Source of the DNA: Oxalicibacterium faecigallinarum
GTDB lineage: Bacteria; Pseudomonadota; Gammaproteobacteria; Burkholderiales; Burkholderiaceae_D
Length of the DNA: 64,000 nt
Reading direction: 5' to 3'
Assembly (NCBI RefSeq): GCF_014635705.1
Contig: NZ_BMDI01000001.1
Coordinates: forward strand, 1,318,008-1,382,007
Positions 38,841 through 47,051 of the stretch are shown here, piece by piece (position 1 is the first letter of the stretch; every line of letters starts with the position of its first letter). The notes under the pieces were generated by a model that saw only the letters and a list, made by a program, of their open reading frames with translations, was not told where the DNA came from and ran no database searches. The position numbers and the translations under genes are program-made.

Positions 38841-38963
38841 ATGAAAAAATTACTCGCAATGTTGCTGGTCGTCGCCTTCGGCACAAGCCTCTCGGCCTGC
38901 AATACAGTCAAGGGATTCGGCAAGGATGTCGAGCGCGGCGGAGAAAAAATACAAGGTAAGTAA
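38841..38963 (+). CDS. Entericidin-like small lipoprotein
   Basis: 40 residues: MKKLLAMLLVVAFGTSLSAC then NTVKGFGKDVERGGEKIQGK. The lipobox LSAC and the GFGKDVERGGEKIQ core match the entericidin A/B family, whose members are membrane-inserting bell-like lipoproteins studied as an antidote/toxin pair in E. coli. Only one copy is present here. AAAGGA lies 8 bp before the ATG and a strong terminator follows within 10 bp of the stop. Confidence 0.9.
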   Translation: MKKLLAMLLVVAFGTSLSACNTVKGFGKDVERGGEKIQGK

Positions 38964-38971
38964 GTGCCAGC

Positions 38972-39000
38972 CAAAAAGCCCCGAATTTCGGGGCTTTTTC
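38972..39000 (+). terminator. Terminator of the entericidin gene
   Basis: AAAAAGCCCCGAA-TTCGGGGCTTTTT hairpin with a T-run. Confidence 0.9.
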
Positions 39001-39082
39001 ATTCAACGCAGACTTCGCTTTCAACAGTCTTCGTTTTCAATCCAGCCTCATATCCATGAAACGGAAACTTAACGAGTCATTG

Positions 39083-39097
39083 AGGACAATATGTCCT
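39083..39097. promoter_or_regulatory. Inverted repeat before the small membrane gene
   Basis: AGGACA-ATA-TGTCCT is a perfect 6-3-6 palindrome, followed by a repeated ATGTCC half-site at 39106-39111. It lies 55 bp before ATG 39152 and may be an operator. Confidence 0.35.
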
Positions 39098-39151
39098 AGG
39101 GCTTTATGTCCAATATTGATTCCGACTTGCCTGCTCTAGAATAAGCCCATC

Positions 39152-39391
39152 ATGGATTGGGTACCTATCGTCTTCGTGACGTTCAAATTTCTCGTGCTGG
39201 CGATCGGCATGTTCTATGCCATCAAATGGCATTACGACCAAGGCAACAAAGAGCCGGAAAAAGCCAAGGAGATGCGTGCAGTAATCCGCGCCGGCGGCAA
39301 GGTCGCCGCCATCTTCATGGTAACGCTGCTGGGCCTGGGAATCGCCACCTACGCCCTTGTCAACATGCTCGGCATGGATATGCACTACTAG
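39152..39391 (+). CDS. Small two-helix inner membrane protein
   Basis: 79 residues with membrane helices at about 5-24 and 50-72 and a charged loop (KWHYDQGNKEPEKAKEMRA) between. No family recognised. Its stop overlaps the convergent 92-residue gene by 4 bp. Confidence 0.65.
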   Translation: MDWVPIVFVTFKFLVLAIGMFYAIKWHYDQGNKEPEKAKEMRAVIRAGGKVAAIFMVTLLGLGIATYALVNMLGMDMHY

Positions 39392-39669
39392 GCAGTTTCC
39401 ACCAGTGCACTGTGCAGTGATTTGATCTGCCTTGCCACTTCCATTGCCTTATCGCGTACCGCATTCACCGGCATCGTCGCCATATGCGCGTCGCAATACA
39501 CAATCTCGACCAGCGCGACATTCGGCGGGATCACATCGACAGCATGATCCAGACAATCAGCGATGCTGGTATCACCTGCATCGCGATCCATCACTTCTTC
39601 GCTACACGATACCTGCCATCCGTACAAACCGGGACTGAGACGTTCAATCGATATCTTGGGGATGAACAT
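39388..39669 (-). CDS. Hypothetical protein
   Basis: 93 residues from ATG 39669 (MFIPKISIERLSPGLYGW), chosen because GGAG lies 8 bp upstream; an ATG at 39708 would add 13 residues. A small acidic alpha/beta protein with a few cysteines (WQVSCSEEV, IADCLDH, VYCDAH). No signal peptide or membrane segment; function unknown. Confidence 0.6.
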   Translation of the reverse strand: MFIPKISIERLSPGLYGWQVSCSEEVMDRDAGDTSIADCLDHAVDVIPPNVALVEIVYCDAHMATMPVNAVRDKAMEVARQIKSLHSALVETA

Positions 39670-39800
39670 GGGGCGCTCCGTGCAAGGTGGGATGATCAGA
39701 CATGACAAACCACCGTCAATCTCCCCACGATGCTAGCGCCTAAATATTGCAGCACGATGACGCACAAGAAGGCTGCCCGGCAATGCCAGACCAAATGCGC

Positions 39801-40340
39801 TCAGGGCCGGATGCCCTTGTACAGCAAGTCCAGCACGCGTTGCGCATGATCCATACGCTCGGCTTGTGTACCGCGATTGCTGGTGCCAAACAGATCCAGC
39901 ATCAAATCCAGATCGTCTGCAGACAGATCGCTGCGTACCTGTTTGTGCCGCTTGGCGGCGACCAGCAAGGGCTGCATCAACTTGGTCACGCGATCGCGCA
40001 TGGCTTGCAGTTGCGGCTCCCACGAGGGATTGCCGCACAGTACGTCGGCCAGCCCCGCACTGCGTGCACAGCCTTCCGCCAGCATTTTCAATAGCGTCGT
40101 TAAACCATCCGGCTTGTCACGCAGCTCGGCTGCAATCGCTTCCAGCTCGACCAGATTGCTTTCAAAAATCGCGATGCCCAGCGCCTGCTTGTCCTTGAAG
40201 TTGCGATACAGCGTGGTACGGCTGACATTGGCCGCAGCGGCAATATCTTCCAGCGGCACATCGAAGCCACGCTCGGCAAACACATCAAAAGCCGCACGCA
40301 GCAAAGCCTCGCGATTGATCAGGGCATCGGATCGTTTCAT
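39801..40340 (-). CDS. TetR/AcrR-family transcriptional regulator
   Basis: 179 residues with the N-terminal TetR helix-turn-helix: LLRAAFDVFAERGFDVPLEDIAAAANVSRTTLYRNFKDKQAL. The C-terminal ligand domain is unspecific. It lies 12 bp downstream of the NADH dehydrogenase gene on the same strand, so it likely controls its own operon through the 16-bp palindrome at 41692-41707. Confidence 0.92.
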   Translation of the reverse strand: MKRSDALINREALLRAAFDVFAERGFDVPLEDIAAAANVSRTTLYRNFKDKQALGIAIFESNLVELEAIAAELRDKPDGLTTLLKMLAEGCARSAGLADVLCGNPSWEPQLQAMRDRVTKLMQPLLVAAKRHKQVRSDLSADDLDLMLDLFGTSNRGTQAERMDHAQRVLDLLYKGIRP

Positions 40341-40352
40341 CAGGATAATTTG

Positions 40353-41648
40353 TCAGTCAAGACGAATGGATGGGCGCACCTGTTTGTTGATCTGATCGAC
40401 CAGCCACAACAAACTGCCGCGCCAAAAACCATGCAAGTTGGATTGATGACTACGATACAGCATTGCATGACTCGCCTGCGCCAATTTGCCACGGATGAAA
40501 CCATCCTTGAACAAACCAAACTGGCCGAGCGATGCATACGCATCATACTCACCCAGCGACACCAGTGCGCCCAGATTGCGGTATGAAAATGGCGGCACCG
40601 CCTTCCCCTCCAGTACATCAGGCAGATGCTTGATCAGATACGTCGCCTGCTGATGCGCCACCTGCGCAGTCGGCGGCAAAGGCCGTGCAGAATTCGGCAG
40701 GATCAGACTCGCGCAATCCCCCACCGCATAGATCGCCGGATCGAGCGTGGTTTGCAGATACGGATTGATCACCAGTTGATTGTTGCGCGTGCATTCCAGC
40801 CCGTCCAGCTGACTCATCACTTCCGCCGCCTTCACGCCAGCCGCCCACACCAGCATCGATGCCGCGATATGGCTGCCATCCTGAATCGTCAAGCCATCGG
40901 CATCCGCCGACTGCACCCGCGTATTGGTCAGCACCGTCACACCCAGCTTTTGCAGCTTGTCACGTACCGCTTCAGAAATCGATTCGGGGAAGGCATCTAG
41001 CAAACGCGGCCCGCTCTGGATCAGCGTGATATGAATGCGTGATGCCAAACCATGCGCACCGTAACTCTCTGCCACTTCGGTCAACTGGATCAGTTCTGCC
41101 GCCAGTTCCACGCCCGTCGCACCGCCACCAACAATCGCAATCGACAACTGCTGATCAAGTCCCATGCACTGAAACATCCGCAAGCGCACTTCACGATTAA
41201 ACGCATCCGCCTGCACGCGCGAATCGATCATGTAGCAATGCTCTTTCACGCCCGGCGTACCAAAGTCATTGGCCTGACTGCCCACCGCCAGAATCAGACG
41301 GTCATACGCCACGACGCGCTCGGGGATCAGCAAGCGACCATCCGCTGCCTTCAATGCCGCGAGAGAAATCTGCTTCTGCGTGCGATTCAAACCATTGAGT
41401 TCACCAGGCTCGTAAGAGAAACCGCAGTCACGAGCCTGCGCCAGAAAGGTTGTTTGCTGTTGTGCGATATCACGCGTACCTGCTGCAATCGTATGCAGCA
41501 TCGGCTTCCAGACATGGGCCGAATCGCGATCAAGAACAGTGATGGTTGGCGCGGCTTGCCCACCGCGTTTGTACTTGCGCCCTAGCGCACTGGCAATTTC
41601 CAGACCGGCGATACCACCGCCGACGATGACGATCTTTTCTCGAGCCAA
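40353..41648 (-). CDS. ndh: Type II NADH dehydrogenase-like FAD oxidoreductase
   Basis: 431 residues. Two Rossmann motifs, VGGGIAGLEIASALG (about 8-22, FAD) and IAIVGGGATGVELAAELI (about 170-187, NADH), plus the FAD C-terminal motif YAVGDCASL. This fits NDH-2, a non-proton-pumping quinone reductase; a C-terminal amphipathic stretch would hold it to the membrane. First gene of a two-gene unit with TetR. Confidence 0.87.
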   Translation of the reverse strand: MAREKIVIVGGGIAGLEIASALGRKYKRGGQAAPTITVLDRDSAHVWKPMLHTIAAGTRDIAQQQTTFLAQARDCGFSYEPGELNGLNRTQKQISLAALKAADGRLLIPERVVAYDRLILAVGSQANDFGTPGVKEHCYMIDSRVQADAFNREVRLRMFQCMGLDQQLSIAIVGGGATGVELAAELIQLTEVAESYGAHGLASRIHITLIQSGPRLLDAFPESISEAVRDKLQKLGVTVLTNTRVQSADADGLTIQDGSHIAASMLVWAAGVKAAEVMSQLDGLECTRNNQLVINPYLQTTLDPAIYAVGDCASLILPNSARPLPPTAQVAHQQATYLIKHLPDVLEGKAVPPFSYRNLGALVSLGEYDAYASLGQFGLFKDGFIRGKLAQASHAMLYRSHQSNLHGFWRGSLLWLVDQINKQVRPSIRLD

Positions 41649-41691
41649 TTGCTTCTCCGCGTTGTGAGGAATGGCTCGAGGTTAGCATAAC

Positions 41692-41707
41692 CGTACATTA
41701 ATGTACG
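41692..41707. promoter_or_regulatory. 16-bp perfect palindrome, probable TetR operator
   Basis: CGTACATTAATGTACG is fully palindromic and lies 43 bp upstream of the NADH dehydrogenase start. The TetR gene in the same operon is the likely binder. Confidence 0.6.
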
Positions 41708-41902
41708 TTTGACGATTCACATATGAACAGCAATGGCATGCAAATGGCAAAACAACATGGCACATTTGATGAGTAATTAGTTCCAGATAAAGAACAAGAC
41801 GTTATCGAATCAGCTGGGATGTTGAGAGTTACCTGTATTGACTAATGAATTACGTCCACGCACAGAGATGTCAGATTGACAATTAAAATAGATTTATTTA
41901 AT

Positions 41903-41932
41903 AAGTTGCGAAGTTGCGCAACTTCGCAACTT
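41903..41932. promoter_or_regulatory. 30-bp perfect palindrome before the HTH-ImmA gene
   Basis: Each arm is 15 bp (left arm AAGTTGCGAAGTTGC) and itself contains a tandem GTTGCGAA-type repeat, so two operator-like half-site pairs overlap. The right edge is 16 bp before ATG 41949, where a bound repressor or RNA hairpin would block initiation. Autoregulation by the HTH protein is the simplest reading. Confidence 0.6.
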
Positions 41933-41948
41933 CGCATAATATCCACCC

Positions 41949-43097
41949 ATGAAATCCTTTATTAACGATTACCACACCCCGGGCCAGCTACTACTAACGC
42001 TACTGGAGGATAGAGGATGGAACCAACAAGTGCTGGCTACAGTATTAGGCGTTGATAAGTCAGGCATTACCAGACTTGTTTCAGATCAACGCACGTTTGA
42101 CGCAACAATTGCCTTAGCACTTGAAGGGCTATTTGACGTTCCAGCAGAGCAATTTCTAGCATTACAAGCGAAACATGATCTTTCCAGAGCTAGATTGGCC
42201 GTTACACCCGATCCTGGAATGCTAACTAGAGCAAAATTATTTGGCGAACTACCAATTGCCGAAATGATTCGTAGAGGCTGGTTAGACACTTCTGACGCAA
42301 AAGATAGTAGAGCCGTTGAACAATCTTTATTGAAATTCTTTGATGTGGAAAGTGCAGATGAAATTACATCGTTGCCTCACGCCGCAAAGAAATCTAATGC
42401 AGAAATACCCGCCACACCAGTTCAATTAGCCTGGTTACACCGTGCCAGAGAAATTGCAAGCGAGATGATTGTAGCTCGCTACTCTCAAGCTAATGGACGC
42501 AAAGCTGTACTCAAATTGAAAGAGTTGCTGCTAGCCGCGGAAGAAGCCAGAAAGGTACCTAGAATTCTCGCCGAATCTGGAATCAGATTTGTAATAGTTG
42601 AAACTCTTACGTCCGCAAAAATTGACGGTGCTTGTTTTTGGTTGAACGATACAGCTCCAGTCATAGCAATGACTATGAGATTTGATCGCATCGATAATTT
42701 TTGGTTTGTACTTAGACACGAACTAGAACATGTACTTCAAGGCCATGGAAAGAATGGCTCCCCCGTCATCGATTATGAATTAGAAGGTGAACGTGCTGGT
42801 TCTGGCGATAACGTATCTGAAGAAGAACGTATAGCAAATGATGCTGCGTCAGAGTTTTGTGTTCCACAAAAACTACTCGACAGTTTTATTTCTAGAAAAG
42901 CACCATTCTTTGCCGAACGAGACCTGATCGGATTCGCAAGAACTATCAACGTGCATCCTGGTTTAGTCGCAGGACAAATCCAGCGAAAAACGGCTAGGTA
43001 TGATCGTTTTAGAAACCATTTAGTAAAAATGAGAAATATCGTGGCACCTAGTGCCATTGTTGACGGATGGGGCGATATTGCTCCAGTTGGCCTTTAA
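41949..43097 (+). CDS. HTH domain fused to ImmA/IrrE-type metallopeptidase
   Basis: 382 residues. The N-terminal XRE/HigA-like helix-turn-helix (about 11-75: QVLATVLGVDKSGITRLVSDQR) is joined to an ImmA/IrrE-type domain with zinc motif HELEHVLQGH (His257-His261) and a downstream acidic EERIANDAASEFCVP segment supplying the third ligand. Such proteins typically cleave or sense a repressor in toxin-antitoxin, prophage or stress modules. Codon use and base composition are AT-richer than the neighbours, suggesting horizontal transfer. The 159-residue gene follows by 17 bp. Confidence 0.87.
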   Translation: MKSFINDYHTPGQLLLTLLEDRGWNQQVLATVLGVDKSGITRLVSDQRTFDATIALALEGLFDVPAEQFLALQAKHDLSRARLAVTPDPGMLTRAKLFGELPIAEMIRRGWLDTSDAKDSRAVEQSLLKFFDVESADEITSLPHAAKKSNAEIPATPVQLAWLHRAREIASEMIVARYSQANGRKAVLKLKELLLAAEEARKVPRILAESGIRFVIVETLTSAKIDGACFWLNDTAPVIAMTMRFDRIDNFWFVLRHELEHVLQGHGKNGSPVIDYELEGERAGSGDNVSEEERIANDAASEFCVPQKLLDSFISRKAPFFAERDLIGFARTINVHPGLVAGQIQRKTARYDRFRNHLVKMRNIVAPSAIVDGWGDIAPVGL

Positions 43098-43114
43098 GAA
43101 AGGAGCAATCAATC

Positions 43115-43594
43115 ATGACTACCAAAAAGCAAGAAATGCAAAGAATTATTCACCTATATCGAGAAGAGACAGGTGAAAAAGAAATCGATATGCATGACGT
43201 TGCCTTATTTGCGATGAAAAAAGGTTGGCCCATGCCAAAACCAGAGACACCTTTGGAAAGGCTCGCAAAACAATTTTCCGAAGCAGCGCGTGAAGAAGTT
43301 AGACGTGATGCTATTACCGGACGCCCCTATAGAGCAAACTTGGCAATTAGTGGCGGCTCTCAACAGGGAGCATTTTGGGTAGACATCGACGAAGCCCCGC
43401 GTAAACACGCTCATAAATCATTTGTTCAGCGACGAGAGCAAATGGTAGGCGATGGATTGCAACTTTCATTCGATGTAGATCATTGGAACAGCATAAATCC
43501 AACGGAGGAACCAATCGTAATGCCAATGGATTTAACACTAGATATCGAATGGCGCAAAAATGCACCGGACGACGATGCAATCGAAGTCGCTTAA
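43115..43594 (+). CDS. Conserved hypothetical partner of the HTH-ImmA protein
   Basis: 159 residues from ATG 43115, preceded by AAAGGAG; the frame is open further upstream only inside the preceding gene. Features: MDHVALFAMKKGW-like winged-helix-like start, then AAREEVRRDAITGRPYRAN, DIDEAPRKHAHKSFVQRREQM and DHWNSINPTEEPIVMP. No signal peptide or membrane helix; I do not know a function. Tight spacing to the HTH-ImmA gene and shared low GC indicate one mobile two-gene unit. It could be the peptidase target or the effector. Confidence 0.75.
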   Translation: MTTKKQEMQRIIHLYREETGEKEIDMHDVALFAMKKGWPMPKPETPLERLAKQFSEAAREEVRRDAITGRPYRANLAISGGSQQGAFWVDIDEAPRKHAHKSFVQRREQMVGDGLQLSFDVDHWNSINPTEEPIVMPMDLTLDIEWRKNAPDDDAIEVA

Positions 43595-43632
43595 ATATCT
43601 TTTGATCAAGAACCATCGAATGCAGCATAGTG

Positions 43633-43668
43633 ATAACAAAATCCGCAATTGCGGATTTTGTTATTTTA
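43633..43668 (+). terminator. Terminator of the HTH-ImmA operon
   Basis: A 32-bp perfect palindrome (43633-43664, core AATCCGCAATTGCGGATT) ending in a T-rich tail. Confidence 0.82.
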
Positions 43669-43671
43669 AGA

Positions 43672-43769
43672 GGGATTCGCCTACGTTCCGCAGGCCGCGA
43701 ATTCGCTTGCAAGCGAATCCCTTCGAATCCCCCGCGCAGGCCAAACTATTGGCCTGCTTCTCTCCGCCA
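43672..43769. repeat. Palindrome cluster with inverted copy of the tRNA-Ser 3' end
   Basis: Nested inverted repeats: GGGATTCGC (from 43672) with GCGAATCCC (to 43731), an inner TTCGCTTGCAAGCGAA, and a hairpin GCAGGCCAA-ACTA-TTGGCCTGC (43736-43757). TTCGAATCCCCC (43722-43733) and TCTCTCCGCCA (43759-43769) reproduce, in inverted orientation, the T-loop and CCA-end parts of the adjacent tRNA-Ser gene. Possible attachment-site or duplication scar. Confidence 0.5.
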
Positions 43770-43774
43770 AAACA

Positions 43775-43799
43775 AAAAAGCCCGCATATGCGGGCTTTG
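43775..43799 (-). terminator. Terminator of tRNA-Ser
   Basis: AAAGCCCGCATATGCGGGCTTT hairpin, followed on the minus strand by a T-run. Confidence 0.75.
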
Positions 43800-43805
43800 T
43801 GTTCT

Positions 43806-43896
43806 TGGCGGAGAGAGGGGGATTCGAACCCCCGATAGGCTATGAACCTATACACGCTTTCCAGGCGTGCGACTTAAACCACTCATCCATCTCTCC
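43806..43896 (-). tRNA. tRNA-Ser (GGA anticodon)
   Basis: 91 nt on the minus strand: acceptor GGAGAGA pairs with TCTCTCC, encoded CCA end, anticodon loop CTGGAAA giving GGA (reads UCC/UCU), long variable arm typical of serine tRNAs, and T-loop GGTTCGAATCC. Confidence 0.95.
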
Positions 43897-43993
43897 TGAT
43901 TCGGTTCGCTGAGTGCTTTTTGCGAAGCCGCTGATTATAGCAAAACTTTGCAGTTAATTGCCGCTTTTCATGCCTTTGGTTTTGCCCGGATGT

Positions 43994-44031
43994 AAAAAAG
44001 CCGTCGCAAAACTGGTCTGCGACGGCTTTTA
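43994..44031 (-). terminator. Terminator of acs
   Basis: AAAAGCCGTCGCA / TGCGACGGCTTTT hairpin with a T-run on the minus strand, just after the acs stop. Confidence 0.88.
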
Positions 44032-44044
44032 ATCAGTGCATCAA

Positions 44045-46027
44045 TTACTTGGCGTGCTTGAGCTGCTCGAGGATGGCCGGGTTTTCCAGCGTGGAAATGT
44101 CTTGCGTAATCTCTTCATCCTTGGCGATCACGCGCAACAGGCGGCGCATGATTTTGCCGGAACGGGTCTTGGGCAGATTGTCGCCAAAGCGGATTTCTCT
44201 CGGCTTGGCGATGGGGCCGATTTCCTTGGCGACCCAGTCACGCAGTTCTTTGGCGACCTTGTCAGCTTCGCCATCTTCAGGACGAGCACGCTTGAGTACG
44301 ACGAAGGCGCAGATCGACTCACCCGTGGTTGGGTCTGGCTTGCCGACAACCGCAGCCTCGGCCACCATTGGGTTGGCGACCAGTGCGGATTCGATCTCTG
44401 CCGTACCCATACGGTGGCCGGAGATGTTGAGCACGTCATCGATACGGCCGGTGATGGTGAAGTAGCCTGTTTGCTCGTTACGGATCGAGCCGTCGCCAGC
44501 CAGATACGTGGTGCCGCCCAGTTCTGGCGGGAAGTAGCTCTTTTTGAAGCGCTCTGGATCGTTATAGATGGTGCGGATCATCGATGGCCATGGGCGCTTG
44601 ATGACGAGCAAACCGCCCTTGCCGTTTGGCAGTTCTTTACCGGCATCATCGACGATGGCTGCGGTAATGCCCGGCAGCGGCAACGTACACGAACCCGGCA
44701 CCATTGGCGTGGCGCCCGGCAGTGGCGAAATAACGTGGCCCCCGGTTTCGGTTTGCCAGAAGGTATCGGCAATCGGGCAACGCTCGCCACCGATATTTTT
44801 GTAGTACCACATCCATGCTTCCGGATTGATCGGTTCGCCGACCGAACCCAGCAAACGCAGGCTGGTGAGATCGTATTTGCCTGGATGGACATTGCTGTCT
44901 GCATCGGCCGCCTTGATCAGCGAACGAATCGCGGTTGGTGCGGTGTAGAAGATCGTGACTTTGTGACGTTGCACCATGTCCCAGAAGCGACCTGCGTTCG
45001 GATAGGTCGGCACGCCTTCGAAGACGATCTGCGTTGCGCCGCAAGCCAATGGGCCATAGGTGACGTAGGTGTGGCCGGTGATCCAGCCGATATCGGCGGT
45101 ACACCAGTACACGTCGTCCGGCTTGATGTCGAAGACCCACTTCATCGTGAGCATGGACCACAGCAGGTAACCGGCGGACGAGTGCTGCACGCCTTTTGGT
45201 TTGCCGGTCGAGCCGGAGGTGTACAGAATGAACAGCGGATGCTCTGCGCCGATGGCGACCGGTGGGCATTCTGCCGCTTGTTTCTCGACCAGATCGTGCA
45301 GCCAGATATCGCGGTTTTGATCGAAATTGATATCGCCGCCGGTGCGCTTGTAAACCACGACCTTGCGGATCGTGTCGCAACCGCCGAGCGCCAGTGCCTC
45401 ATCGACAATCGCTTTCAATGGTAACTGACGACCGCCACGGACTTGATAGTCGGCAGTCAGCACGGCAACCGCGCCTGCATCGATAATGCGTTCCTGCAGC
45501 GATTTGGCGGAGAAGCCACCGAACACGACCGAGTGCGTGGCACCGATACGTGCGCATGCCTGCATTGCGGCGATACCGTCGATCGACATCGGCATGTAGA
45601 TGACAACGCGGTCGCCCTTTTCGATACCGAGCGACTTGAGACCGTTGGCAAACTTGCAGACGCGCTCGTACAGTTCGCGGTAGGTGATCTTGGTGACCTT
45701 GGCGTCATCCGATTCAAAGATTAGCGCGACCTTGTCGGCATTGCCGTTGGTCAGGTGACGATCCAGACAGTTGGCAGAAACGTTGAGTTCGCCATCTTCA
45801 AACCACTTGTAAAACGGCGCGTTGGATTCGTCTAGACGTTTGGTGAATGGTTTGGTCCACTGGATGTTCTGTTGCGCCAGACGCGCCCAGAAGCCTTCGT
45901 AGTCTTCTTCCGCCTCGGCACACAGTGCGCGATAGGCATCCATACCACTAATGGCGGCGTTATTGATGAATTCTTTTGGCGGGTTGAATACCCGCTCCTC
46001 TTGCTTGAAGCTTTCGATGTCGGACAC
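44045..46027 (-). CDS. acs: Acetyl-CoA synthetase (AMP-forming)
   Basis: 660 residues. Converts acetate, CoA and ATP to acetyl-CoA. P-loop-like adenylation motif [40 protein letters not shown], and the catalytic Lys at about 625 ([11 protein letters not shown]), which is acetylated to switch the enzyme off in related bacteria. Translation starts at GTG 46027, supported by a strong GGAGGGG 6 bp upstream. It is monocistronic, followed by its own terminator. Confidence 0.98.
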   Translation of the reverse strand: MSDIESFKQEERVFNPPKEFINNAAISGMDAYRALCAEAEEDYEGFWARLAQQNIQWTKPFTKRLDESNAPFYKWFEDGELNVSANCLDRHLTNGNADKVALIFESDDAKVTKITYRELYERVCKFANGLKSLGIEKGDRVVIYMPMSIDGIAAMQACARIGATHSVVFGGFSAKSLQERIIDAGAVAVLTADYQVRGGRQLPLKAIVDEALALGGCDTIRKVVVYKRTGGDINFDQNRDIWLHDLVEKQAAECPPVAIGAEHPLFILYTSGSTGKPKGVQHSSAGYLLWSMLTMKWVFDIKPDDVYWCTADIGWITGHTYVTYGPLACGATQIVFEGVPTYPNAGRFWDMVQRHKVTIFYTAPTAIRSLIKAADADSNVHPGKYDLTSLRLLGSVGEPINPEAWMWYYKNIGGERCPIADTFWQTETGGHVISPLPGATPMVPGSCTLPLPGITAAIVDDAGKELPNGKGGLLVIKRPWPSMIRTIYNDPERFKKSYFPPELGGTTYLAGDGSIRNEQTGYFTITGRIDDVLNISGHRMGTAEIESALVANPMVAEAAVVGKPDPTTGESICAFVVLKRARPEDGEADKVAKELRDWVAKEIGPIAKPREIRFGDNLPKTRSGKIMRRLLRVIAKDEEITQDISTLENPAILEQLKHAK

Positions 46028-46259
46028 AGTCCCCTCCGGTAACGGATTTTTTAATTGGTGCGTACGATAATCTTATACGCTTACTGCCACCTTACGCAAA
46101 GCTGACGGCCACTCCGAAAATTGGCGTGAAATCACGCATTGCCGCGTGTTTTTGTCACATTTTTCGCCGTATTCAGAACAATATTTTGCATCATTGCGCG
46201 TACTGAATTTGCAAAGCCCGCGTGTAAAATATCGGCTTTCATTTCCATCGATTTTTTTC

Positions 46260-46883
46260 ATGTCTCCGTCTTCGCAGCCAACCAACACTGTCGCCAAAAA
46301 GCGTATTCATCCTTTGGCCAACTTCATCTTCATGACACGCTGGTTGCAGTTGCCATTGTATCTGGGTCTGATCCTCGCACAATGCGTCTACGTGTACCAC
46401 TTCTGGGTAGAGTTATCTGATCTGATCGGTGCCATTTTTGGCAATGCAGAATCGCTCAAACACATTCTGGAAGTCGTCACTGTTCCCGGCGCGCAACCTG
46501 CAGCCAAGCTGACGGAAACGACGATCATGCTGGTGGTGCTGGGCCTGATCGACGTGGTGATGATTTCCAACCTGCTGATCATGGTAATCGTCGGCGGTTA
46601 CGAAACCTTTGTCTCCCGCATGAATCTGGAAGGCCATCCCGATCAGCCGGAATGGCTGTCGCATGTGAATGCGTCGGTATTGAAGGTCAAACTGGCAACG
46701 GCGATCATCGGTATCTCGTCGATCCATTTGCTCAAGACCTTCATCAACGCGTCTGCCTATGACGCAAAAACGCTGTATGCTCAAACCGGCATTCATATCG
46801 TGTTTCTGGTTTCTGCGATGGCGATTGCCTATGCCGATCGCATCATGGCCGACACACATGCGATTACCAGCCAGGATCACTGA
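46260..46883 (+). CDS. UPF0114 (YqhA-type) membrane protein
   Basis: 207 residues from ATG 46260; the frame extends upstream to 46146 but that part is unlike the family. Four membrane segments (about 32-53, 72-92, 110-135 and 160-195) with the characteristic VVLGLIDVVMISNLLIMVIVGGYETFVS block. Function is not established for the family. Confidence 0.87.
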   Translation: MSPSSQPTNTVAKKRIHPLANFIFMTRWLQLPLYLGLILAQCVYVYHFWVELSDLIGAIFGNAESLKHILEVVTVPGAQPAAKLTETTIMLVVLGLIDVVMISNLLIMVIVGGYETFVSRMNLEGHPDQPEWLSHVNASVLKVKLATAIIGISSIHLLKTFINASAYDAKTLYAQTGIHIVFLVSAMAIAYADRIMADTHAITSQDH

Positions 46884-47051
46884 ATAAGACAAGAACTAAG
46901 CCAAGAACAATCAGCGAGACAGAAACACCTCACGCTGCCCAGCGTTACCGGAATTGAGTACCACCTTGTATTGCAAACGCACCTCGCAGCTTGAGGGGTG
47001 TCTGTTCTTTAAGTTCGTCCACCAACCCGATTGACTCTAGCCGAAACTGCC

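Noticed and set aside
43560-43838. A 92-codon open frame after the HTH-ImmA partner
   Set aside because: It reads through the terminator palindrome and into the tRNA-Ser gene on the opposite strand; the sequence is an artefact of repeats and the tRNA.
46080-46120. A sigma-54 promoter for acs
   Set aside because: A TGGCC...TTTGC pattern is present on the minus strand, but the GG to GC spacing is one base too long.
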